From Conus ventricosus (lineage: Eukaryota; Mollusca; Gastropoda; Neogastropoda; Conidae): a stretch of 60,000 nucleotides of DNA. Location of the stretch: the NCBI GenBank assembly GCA_018398815.1, contig CM031601.1, positions 14,214,040-14,274,039 of the forward strand, written 5' to 3'. Shown piece after piece: positions 37,730 to 46,200 of the stretch (position 1 is its first letter; each line of letters starts with the position of its first letter). A program made the position numbers and the translations under genes. The notes beneath the pieces are model-generated. The model was not told the DNA's origin, did not search any database, and saw only the letters and a list, made by a program, of their open reading frames with translations.

Positions 37730-38108
37730 ATTTTTATCAATCCACCATTACCACAACCGTCACAAAGATATCACACCATCCCAATAAACTAGACACACAA
37801 CCCTATCATATCACACACACACACCTCCCCTACAAAAACACCCCCCCCCCCCTCCTTTTCCTCTCCCATAATCCCCCCTGTCATTTCCGCCTACCGGCTA
37901 TTCTCCCACCACATGGACAACAACGGATGAGTCATTTTTCGTTCTTTTTTTCGTTTTTCGTTCTTTGTTTGTACTGTCCCAAATGTTAAATGTGATTTAT
38001 TTTTTCGCCTAAAGAATACCCAAGTGGTTGAAATGCATCGTGTCTTGTCATGGGGCTTTGTTTGTCAATGTCATTGGCGGTAAGAAACAAACTCTATTTC
38101 TAAATTTT
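37730..38108 (-). repeat. Right arm of large inverted repeat
   Basis: Reverse complement of 35,915-36,292. The match stops abruptly at both ends, AAAATTTAGAAATAG outside and TTTTTATCAA inside, which defines the arms. Confidence 0.93.
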
Positions 38109-38800
38109 GCTTCGTTCGCCGCCATCAGTCACTCCATTTGAAACTTTATATCAAAATGGGTTTCCATCATTGGAAACACGGGTACATCGCGCGGAACTGT
38201 TCTTTAGCCGCCACTGATGAAGAGTCTGGCTTGTCAACCACGGTGAGGACAGTGGAATGGCTCAAAACCAGACTGGCCATCCCCAGGAAGTGTTCGTTTT
38301 CCAAACACTGGCACCATTCTGGATAACGATTAGAGTCATGTTAGAGTGGTCTGTTGTCATCAAAAACAGACAAAGAACCTATCAAAACTCTGAGAGCGTT
38401 GAACACATTTCCTGACCAACACTGCAGGTGTCTGTATTTTCCAGGCCTTGTTGAGCCGGGATTTATCCAGAGAGGAGATGTGCAGAACAGTCCTGAATGT
38501 AGTCTCATCCCAGAATGAAAGACCGTAGCATTAGTCGCGCCATCCTCATCGTGTCATAATTATAAAAGAAAACTGGTTCCGTTGTCTGAAACAAATATAT
38601 GTGTTCTGGTGTTAAGTGTACATAAAGTATACGACAACGCTTCTTCACCTAGAGCAAACTAATACAGCTGGCCTTGATGGAAGATCCTAAACACGCCAGC
38701 TTCTATTATTGTTGAAACGCTTACTTACGCTTTTGCAAAAGCAAAGATCATTTCCCTAAAACTTTTAAAGTTAGTAAGTGACACAAACCCACAAAACAGA
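38109..38800. other. Unassigned unique sequence
   Basis: Complex sequence without recognisable motifs. It could be the upstream part of the LINE fossil that follows, decayed beyond recognition. Confidence 0.35.
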
Positions 38801-39940
38801 TGGTCTCACTGACCTCTCAAACTGCAGACCCATTTCTATTTGTTCCCCTACTTTCAAAACAGTTGCAAAGTGGAAATATTAAACTTGTTCTTAATCACTT
38901 CAGTTCCTTCAGTGTATTTCTTCAAAACTAATCTGATTTTAGAGCAAACCACTCTTGCTACACGGCACTGACAAAGCTAGTCGATAAATGACTTACTAAT
39001 ATAAATAATGACAAAATTACAGATGCTTTCATGGTAAAATTTTATGAAAACTTTTTGTTTATTGATAACGACCTTCTTATAAGCTGAAGATATATAAGTA
39101 ATCTGAGAATTCGTTAGCACCTCCTTCATTTATTTACATAGAAAGCAAATGGTTTCAGCGAATGGCTCTGTATCTCCTACATTATCAGTTGGCACGGTAT
39201 CCCTCAAGGGTCAGTACTCGAGCTATTTTCTTCCAAATTCAAAAACGATTTATCCCTATTCAGTGACAGTCTATATGAAATCCATTGACAATACCAAAAT
39301 ACACTCTAGTCAAGAAAAAAAATCGACATCATATTTACAGGTTTACAGGATAGCATGAACAGTTATTCAAATAGTCTAAACCAACCACATGTGGCTTCAT
39401 CGTCATAGAAATGAATACCTGATAATAACTACCAGACAAAATCGTCAAGATTTATCAACAGCTCTCTGTCTCTTAATATAAACGGTGAGGTTGTTGAGGA
39501 AGTGCATTATCACAAAGTACTTGGTGCTGCTTAGGCAACTGTTGTGATCATATCATGTCACGATGCTCCATAAAGTTCTGGCTCAAAAGATTCATCAGTG
39601 TTCAAAACTAAAACATTTCTTAAAACAAACTTTGTCGTGAACTGTTTTTTTTTACCTCCTATAATGAATTTGACATTAATTATACTTCTACACAAAGGGA
39701 ATCAGCCAGTGATAACTTATTAAAACCGCTGTTCAGTTTTCGTGAACGAGTTATCTAAATATTCCTCCTGAAATCTTCAACCCTAACTCACGTTAATTAC
39801 AAATGTTTGGAGATATTGCCCCTAAAATGGAAACCGCCGAGGACAAGGCAATTTTCATGTTTAAGATTATAACGGATCATGCCCATCCAGCTCTGAAAAA
39901 TAAAATCGAAACCAATCTGATTTGCAGTTAAGGTACTCCT
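38801..39940 (+). pseudogene. Jockey/CR1-like LINE reverse transcriptase fossil
   Basis: Plus-strand pieces in LINE order, in different frames. LSNCRPISICSPTFKTV (38,814-38,864) matches the N-terminal FRPIS motif. Next comes ANHSCYTALTKLVDK-like sequence near 38,950, then a LISKLKIYKLSENSL-like motif near 39,075-39,115, then LSLNINGEVVEEVHYHKVLG (39,460-39,525), which fits the thumb region just before a VLGVTID-type motif. Finally NLLKPLFSFRERVI appears near 39,715-39,765. Many stops and frameshifts are present and the YADD motif cannot be read, so it is long dead. The motif set is of the jockey/CR1 broad group; finer placement is not possible by eye. Confidence 0.7.
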
Positions 39941-39961
39941 ACCGAGGGCTGATCTCTTAGA

Positions 39962-40137
39962 AGCTAGCCTTACCTATTCTATACCTATACAGTCCTTCGA
40001 ATGAGACTAGCCTCACCTATTCTATATCTGTAGTGTCCTTCCAATGAGACTAGCCTGACCTATTCTATACCTATAGAGTCCTTCCAATGAAACTAGCATT
40101 ACCTATTCTATATTATAGAGTCCTTCCAATGAGACTA
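39962..40137 (+). repeat. 43 bp tandem repeat, about 4 copies
   Basis: The ACTAGCCT-ACCTATTCTATA and GTCCTTCCAATGAGACTA segments repeat with unit starts near 40,001, 40,044, 40,087 and 40,129. Confidence 0.92.
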
Positions 40138-40404
40138 TAAACCGAGGTTCCGTGTGTGAACGCACGCATAACATCTTGTACACACATATAATCCCATCAC
40201 CAACTTTCGGAAGAGAAGGCCAGTTTGGCCGTTGGTATGGATGACATGTTACACATAGCATGCATCCTGCGTGAGAAATGGAAAGAATGAAAGAAGAAAC
40301 GAAACTGAGTGAACGATATTGAACAATATTGACTGGATGACACGGGAAACGACGGAATGAAGCGCCAGCTGACAGCTCTTCAGTCGGCACTACCCAGGTA
40401 GGCA
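40138..40404. other. Unassigned sequence, possible LINE/SINE body
   Basis: No recognised domain or pol III boxes. It precedes an L2-type 3' tail and may be the rest of that element. Confidence 0.3.
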
Positions 40405-40500
40405 ACCCGTTGTGTAAACGAGTGTGGATTGTAAAGTGCTTAGAGCTTGGTCTCTAGCGAGGGTAGGCGCTATATAAGTATTCATAATAATAGTGGTACT
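40405..40500 (+). mobile_element. L2-type LINE/SINE 3' tail
   Basis: TTGTAAAGTGCTTAGAGC, then GGCGCTATATAAGTATTC, then ATAATAATAGT. This matches the conserved 3' tail shared by L2-clade LINEs and the SINEs they mobilise in many animals, ending in a short ATA-rich repeat as expected. The 5' limit is not visible. Confidence 0.65.
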
Positions 40501-40645
40501 TCATGAAATGTTTGATTGCCTTCATTCAATGTACGTACAAGATGAGACGTTTCAAAAAGATATATATTATCATATCTTATGTAAAACTGAATAGCATCGA
40601 TTAAGGATAATATAATGCGCCTTCTTTTCTTCCATACAGCAAAAC

Positions 40646-40673
40646 TCTCTCTCTCTCTCTCTCTCCTCTCTCT

Positions 40674-40704
<31 letters not shown>
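40646..40704. repeat. (CT)n microsatellite
   Basis: CT repeat with a few CC interruptions. Confidence 0.95.
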
Positions 40705-40709
<5 letters not shown>

Positions 40710-40854
40710 TATGTTTGTGGATACGAGTACGGATTTTTTTTTTTTAGTATGACGGTATGTTTATGTTAAGCTTAGAGTACTTCCTCCCCCTCTCCCTTCT
40801 CTTCCTTTTCCTCTCCTTTTCATCCACTTCTCTCCCTTTGCTGATGTCCCTGCA

Positions 40855-41597
40855 TCTGTACTCCTTTGATGTATTTGCGAAGTTGTGTGTATGGTTAATC
40901 CTTTGATGTATTTGCAAAGCTGAGTGTATGGTTACTCCTTTGATGTATTTGCAAAGCTGAGTGTATGGTTACTCCTTTGATGTATTTGCAAAGTTGTGTG
41001 TATGGTTACTCCTTTGATGCATTTGCAAAGCTGAGTGTATGGTTACTCCTTTGATGTATTTGCAAAGTTGTGTATGATTACTCCTTTGATGTATTTGCAA
41101 AGCTGTGTGGATGGTTACTCCTTTGATGTATTTGCAAAGCTGAGTGGATGGTTACTCCTTTGATGTATTTGCAAAGCTGAGTGTATGGTTACCTCTTTGA
41201 TGTATTTGCAGAATTGTGTGTATGTTACTCCTTTGATGTACTTGCAAAGTTGTGTGTATGGTTACTCCTTTGATGTATTTGCAAAGTTGTGTGTATGGTT
41301 ACCCCTTTCATGTATTTGCAGAGTTGTGTGTATGTTACTCCTTTGATGTATTTGCAAAGTTGTGTGTATGTTACCCCTTTGATGTATTTGGAAAGTTGTG
41401 TGTATGGTTACTCCTTTGATGTATGTGCAAAGTTGTGTGTTTGGGCACTCCTTTGGTGTATTTGCAAAGTTGTGTGTATGGTTACTCCTTTGATGTATTC
41501 GCAAGTTGTGTGTATGGTTCCCCCTTTGATGTATTTGCAAAGTTGTGTGTATGGTTACTCCTTTGATGTATTTGCAAAGTTGTGTGTATGGGGTTTT
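40855..41597 (+). repeat. 37 bp minisatellite, about 20 copies
   Basis: The unit is ACTCCTTTGATGTATTTGCA, then AAGTTGTGTGTATGGTT. Variants AAGCTGAG and GAGTTG occur mostly in the left half. Frames open on both strands are repeat translations. Confidence 0.95.
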
Positions 41598-41848
41598 TCT
41601 ATAAACACGACGCGTGTCACCTCTTTGTTGTTGTATGCATGGGTGTGCCTGGGTTTGTTTGCGTATCTTTTTGGATTGCAAATTGTATTTAGTTTAGATC
41701 TCCTTTGCATTCTGTAGACTGTTCAATTATTTTGAAGTTGCTTACATTATTACATTTTTCTTCACCGACGGCAAGCTGTAAATTAAAAAAAGCTGTACTG
41801 TGTTTATTCTTTTCCTTCATTGAAATTTTTGTTTTCGTTCGTTCGTTC

Positions 41849-41905
<57 letters not shown>

Positions 41906-42006
41906 TATTACTGGTTTCGATTTATTGGAGATGGAAGTTTACAGAATATCTAGAGATGCGTAAGATCCATTGAAACAAGTGGATGAGAGGGACGGATAAA
42001 GACGGT
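41598..42006. other. Unassigned sequence with (CT)n
   Basis: Complex sequence with GTTC units near 41,836 and a CT repeat at 41,852-41,901. No gene is recognised. Confidence 0.5.
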
Positions 42007-42438
42007 GTAACAGCCCGTTCTTACCCCCCTCTGGAACTTACCCCGGGTAAATCTGGGCTAGCCTGCTTTTACCCCCGGGGGTCCTTCTACGACTAGCTAG
42101 AACTTACACCCCCCCTCCCCCCCCCCCCCCCCCCCAGTTGGAACTTACTCCCGCGGGGGTAAGTTTGGGCTAGCCTGGATTTACCTCCCCCCCCCCCCCA
42201 CACACACACACAAAGGGTTAATCTAGGACTATTTGGAATCTTCCTCCACCCCACCTCACCCTTCAAACAAGAGAGGGTTATTCAGGTTTTCCTCTGCCTT
42301 GTCCCAACGCGCACACCCGCCTTTAAAAAAATTGTGTTAGCCTGCATATTTACACCCCCTCTCCCATTTCCTATATACAGTCAGTTGGGTTTAGACAAAG
42401 TGTAGTTCTAGACTCTTCTCAATAGACGGACCTCCTAC

Positions 42439-42469
<31 letters not shown>

Positions 42470-43368
42470 ACACGCCCTGGTTCACTAACAGATACATATT
42501 TACATTTCTCGCGCTAGCTTACATGCCTGGGTCAATATTCGGGTGTGCGAGTACCCCCGTGCATGCGTGGGAAAGATAGACGCTACGTGCCAATGTGACC
42601 AAGTGCCAATGTGACCTAGCATAGTTGTGACCACGTGTCGTTGTAACCAAGTACTGTTGTTGCTTCATCCCGGTTTGCCTCTTTTAACTATTTTGCAGCT
42701 ATTTAGAGTCTCCTGAGTACCTGTGTACCTTAGCTTGTACAGTGCAGATGACTAGTGGTCAGTGCCACTGACCACTGGTCATTATGACGTAAATCGAAGA
42801 TTTTAACTATTAAACAGCTAATTAGTGTTTCCCGAGTGCTTGTGTACCTTGTACAATGTAGATTACTTGTGGTCAGTGCCACTGACTACTGGTCATTATG
42901 ACGTAAATCGGAGATTTTAACTATTTCACAGCTAAGTATAGTCTCCCGAGTACCTGTGTACCTTGTACAATGCAGACGACTGGTGGTCAATGCCACTGAC
43001 ACTGGTCACTATGACTTAAATCAGATATTTCGACTATTTTACAGTTAATCAGTGTCTCATGAGTGTTTGTATACCTTGTGCAATGCAGACAACCAGTGGT
43101 CAGTGTCACTGACTATTGATTACTTTAATGTATATTAGAGATGTTAACTATTTTTACAGCTAATTAGTGTCTCCTGAGTGCCGTGTACCTTGTACAATGT
43201 AGATGACTGGGGGGGTCAGTTCCAACTGGGGGGGGGGAGGGAGGGGGGGGGTAAGTTCAAGCTAGTCCTGGAATGACCCCGTGGGTAAAAGCAGGCTAGT
43301 CCAGGATTCCCCCGGGATAAGTTCCAGAGGGGGGGGGGGGGGGGGGGGGGGGGAGAATGGCCTGTTAC
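42007..43368. mobile_element. Foldback DNA element with long terminal inverted repeats
   Basis: The ends are inverted copies: GTAACAGCCCGTTCT at 42,007 and AGAATGGCCTGTTAC ending at 43,368. The repeats extend about 145-153 bp (42,007-42,151 and 43,216-43,368) through CTCTGGAACTTA, CTAGCCTGCTTTTACCC and CCAGTTGGAACT, each with C or G runs. Between them lies a five-copy tandem array and about 500 bp of unassigned sequence, with no transposase. It is therefore non-autonomous. No clean target duplication is visible (ACGGT at left, ACGGGT at right). Confidence 0.8.
42682..43215 (+). repeat. 114-119 bp tandem array inside the foldback element
   Basis: Five copies start near 42,682, 42,801, 42,915, 43,028 and 43,142 with TTTTAACTATT. 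Each contains CTCCTGAGT, GTGTACCTTGTACAATG and a hairpin centred on GGTCAGTGCCACTGACC, whose 8 bp arms are perfect in the first copy and degrade later. Confidence 0.92.
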
Positions 43369-44000
43369 AACGGGTCCGTGACGTCAGACGATGTGCCTAT
43401 TCCCTACAGATTTCAGATTTGTTTGATTAAACTACAGAGCCGTGAATAAGACAGTATTCATTAGGAAGATGAAACAACGTCTAACAGACTGGTCATACCA
43501 AGAAAGGCCCAGCAAACTGACAGATAGCAAAATATCTTTTATGTACAGAAACTTCACAAAGTCTACAGATTAAGCCCACTTCCCTCAGATCAGTTGCAAG
43601 AGATGTAGAGACCGTACTGGAAGATTCCGGATGAGCACAAATGACCTGAGGTATTGAACGTATAGATCAGCTTCACATATGCAGCTGAAATCCTCTTCCA
43701 TCTGTAACATTCACACTGGTGCGTCCGCTGTGTGAACATCCAGGAGAGACACTGATTCCGTTTGTGAAGCCGATGAGACCAGCATGGCTACGTTATTTTC
43801 GTCCGAACATTATTTTGAAGCAGCTCAGAATATCTGAAGCCTTTGAAATCCCTGTGTCCGACTGAACTGACGCCCACTGGGGAGCATCCGACTATAATGT
43901 TCAAAAGTTGAGAAAGCTTACGTCTGCTGATGCGTTTAGCTGTAGGTATCGAGCCTTCTCATTCGCAGCAGCAGCCAGGGATTTAAAAAAAAAAATTCAT
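43369..44000 (+). other. Unassigned; possible decayed LINE C-terminus
   Basis: Plus-strand frames hint at a LINE terminal region: FRMSTNDL near 43,630, a CNIHTG-like piece near 43,705, then PFVKPMRPAWLRYFRP near 43,755-43,805. The zinc knuckle is not intact and the frames change, so the assignment is weak. Confidence 0.25.
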
Positions 44001-44014
44001 TATGCTGTTTTGTA

Positions 44015-44017
<3 letters not shown>

Positions 44018-44094
<77 letters not shown>

Positions 44095-44125
44095 ATGTGT
44101 GGGCGTGTGTGTGTTTGTGTGTGTG

Positions 44126-44158
<33 letters not shown>

Positions 44159-44179
44159 GTGCGTGCGTGCGTGCGTGCT

Positions 44180-44250
<71 letters not shown>

Positions 44251-44336
44251 GTGTGTGTGTGTGTGCGTGCATGTATGTGTGTGTTTGCGAGTGTGTATGG
44301 GTGTGCGTATATGTATGTGTGTCTGTGTATGTCGGT

Positions 44337-44399
<63 letters not shown>

Positions 44400-44400
44400 T
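44018..44400. repeat. GT, GTGC and GA microsatellites
   Basis: (GT)n 44,018-44,078, GA, GCGT blocks at 44,126-44,180, GT to 44,265, then (GA)n 44,335-44,390. Confidence 0.95.
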
Positions 44401-44579
44401 AGGGAGAGAGAGTGCGGCGGATGGGGAGGTAGAGAAGCGAGTGTGTGTAAGGTGGAGGGAAAGGGGACGGTGGGGGGGGGGGGGGGGGGAGATGGAGGGA
44501 AGGATAGAGAGGCTAAACTCTATGTACTTTTTTACTTGTTATAAGACAGGGGTGGATGTTAAAATAGAGGTAATGCGCG

Positions 44580-44583
<4 letters not shown>
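44401..44583. other. G-rich unassigned sequence
   Basis: GA-rich sequence with a G run at 44,470-44,489. Nothing else is seen. Confidence 0.5.

Positions 44584-44665
<82 letters not shown>
44584..44665. repeat. (TA)n microsatellite
   Basis: About 80 bases of uninterrupted TA repeat. Ile-Tyr frames on both strands are repeat translations. Confidence 0.97.
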
Positions 44666-44668
<3 letters not shown>

Positions 44669-44671
44669 TTT

Positions 44672-44807
44672 AGTTATAATATATTCCCCCTTTTTCTTCA
44701 TCTTCAAATTTTTTTTTTTTTTTAAAGTTCAAATCTTTGCCAAGTCATTACTATAACGACTGAAGAATTGTTAACCTGCACTTGTTTTCCCCCACTACTT
44801 AATTGTT
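44672..44807 (+). repeat. R repeat, partial 3' module (direct duplicate)
   Basis: About 135 bp nearly identical to 45,337-45,470: TTATAATATATTCCCCC, TTCTTCATCTTCAA, a T run, AAATCTTTGCCAAGTCATTA, GACTGAAGAATTGTTAACC and TTTTCCCCCACTAC. It lies 665 bp upstream of its partner, so copy A has this module at both ends. Confidence 0.93.
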
Positions 44808-45025
44808 CAGCATTCTATTGTTTGGTCAATCAGTGGGAGATTGCATCTCTTAAGAGATCCAAGTAAAGGTTGTTCTGTACAATTCTTAGCCACTCACAAT
44901 GCTTGGGTTATTGAACAGCAGAGCTGACCACTCAGACTGTTCCATATCTTTTGACCTCCCTTGCATCCTTGAATGGATCCTCAAGCATAGGCTCAAAGAT
45001 TGTCCCCTACATTTTATACTGTTTG

Positions 45026-45470
45026 AATAATGCTTTTAGTTTTTCAGCAACTTTTTTTCTCTCCACACTTTGTTTTGTTCCATTTTACTACCCTTCGCTG
45101 GCTGCTTTGGGGGTGCTGTTGGATTCTTTTTTTGAACCTTGGCGGTGACAACACCACAGAATTATGGACTGTGGTGTGTCTCTATTTGACACCAAGAGCA
45201 CAGACACAATCAGCCGTGTCTCCCTGATGAGTCCGATCCAGCGGACGAAAGGCCTAGGAGCAGGCAATATAAACAAACGTGCCTTCGAGAGAGATTATGA
45301 TGGTTCCCTCAGGCAGCTAGTGAAGGGCTTCTCATAGTTATAATATATTCCCCCATTTTCTTCATCTTCAATTTTTTTTTTTTTAAGTTCAAATCTTTGC
45401 CAAGTCATTACTATAACGACTGAAGAATTGTTAACCTGCACTTGTTTTCCCCCACTACATAATTGTGTGT
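45026..45470 (+). mobile_element. R repeat copy A with hammerhead-like core
   Basis: About 440 bp sharing order and sequence with the reverse complement of 58,262-57,863 plus 56,361-56,307: TTTAGTTTTTCAGCAAC, GGCTGCTTT, GGACTGTGGTGTGTCTC, GCCGTGTCTCCCTGATGAG, CCAGCGGACGAAAGGCC, GATGGTTCCCT and AAATCTTTGCCAAGTCATTA. No coding potential is conserved. The type of element is not established; a small non-autonomous retroelement is one possibility. Confidence 0.8.
45202..45250 (+). ncRNA. Hammerhead-ribozyme-like core
   Basis: CTGATGA (45,224-45,230) is followed by a stem GTCCG/CGGAC with a six-base loop, then GAAA (45,247-45,250). This is the conserved catalytic half of a hammerhead. Just upstream, AGACAC and GTGTCT (45,202-45,221) form a second hairpin with an eight-base loop. 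A canonical stem III and a UH cleavage site are not evident, so activity is unproven and coincidence remains possible. Confidence 0.35.
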
Positions 45471-45710
45471 GTGTGTGTTCAGTTATAAACAAAGCTTGCT
45501 CTCATGTTTTAGATTAAGGAAATAGGGGGAGATAAGTATTCATATCTGCAGTGGTAGATAATACTGCCTAACTAACAGTATGTGGGTGAGAGGGGAATAA
45601 TAAATGCTTCTCAAAATGAGCCTTCAGCAAGCTTATAGTCTCCAAGGGGGAGACAATCTCCAAAGGGAAGGATACTCGCTAACATATCATAAGCTGCTCT
45701 GTAAGTTGCT
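45471..45710. other. Unassigned sequence
   Basis: Complex sequence between the R repeat and a 51 bp duplication. No feature is recognised. Confidence 0.4.
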
Positions 45711-45799
45711 CGAATGGTGCTCAGTTACTTATCCTTGGAATTTATCATACACACACACACACGAATGGTGCTCAGTTACTTATCCTTGGAATATATCAT

Positions 45800-45812
<13 letters not shown>
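45711..45812 (+). repeat. 51 bp tandem duplication
   Basis: CGAATGGTGCTCAGTTACTT, then ATCCTTGGAAT and TATCATACACACAC, occurs twice with starts at 45,711 and 45,762. A TA repeat follows to 45,849. Confidence 0.95.
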
Positions 45813-45847
<35 letters not shown>

Positions 45848-45849
45848 AT

Positions 45850-45991
45850 TAAAAACAAGTATTAAAAGGAGTGCTAAAATTATCTACAAATTTGTTTCAA
45901 GCAAGCCGCTATCGTCGATATCCTGACGATAGCGGCTTGCTTGAAACAAATTTGTAGATAATTTTAGCACTCCTTTTAATACTTGTTTTTA
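45850..45991. repeat. Perfect 67 bp-arm palindrome
   Basis: The left arm 45,850-45,916 and right arm 45,925-45,991 are exact reverse complements around an 8 bp spacer, with key blocks AAAACAAGTATTAAAAGG, CAAATTTGTTTCAAGC and GCCGCTATCGTC. Confidence 0.97.
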
Positions 45992-46029
45992 CTAATGTTG
46001 CTCCCCAAGGGGTTGAGCACTGTATAAAA

Positions 46030-46056
46030 TTGTTTTAGGCATTTTAAATATACTGA

Positions 46057-46107
<51 letters not shown>

Positions 46108-46134
46108 AAGAAGTGGCATAAAGAGAAAAACCTG

Positions 46135-46173
<39 letters not shown>

Positions 46174-46200
46174 TCAGTATATTTAAAATGCCTAAAACAA
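46030..46200. repeat. Inverted repeat flanking a GT tract at the LINE copy 1 junction
   Basis: TTGTTTTAGGCATTTTAAAT then ATACTGATC and (TA)n at 46,030-46,089 is repeated in reverse complement at 46,142-46,200. The 52 bp between holds (GT)n and a short unique piece. The right arm ends exactly where LINE copy 1 begins. Confidence 0.93.

Noticed and set aside
40103..40405. 100-codon minus-strand frame
   Set aside because: No familiar motif; it overlaps a 43 bp repeat edge and the presumed SINE/LINE body.
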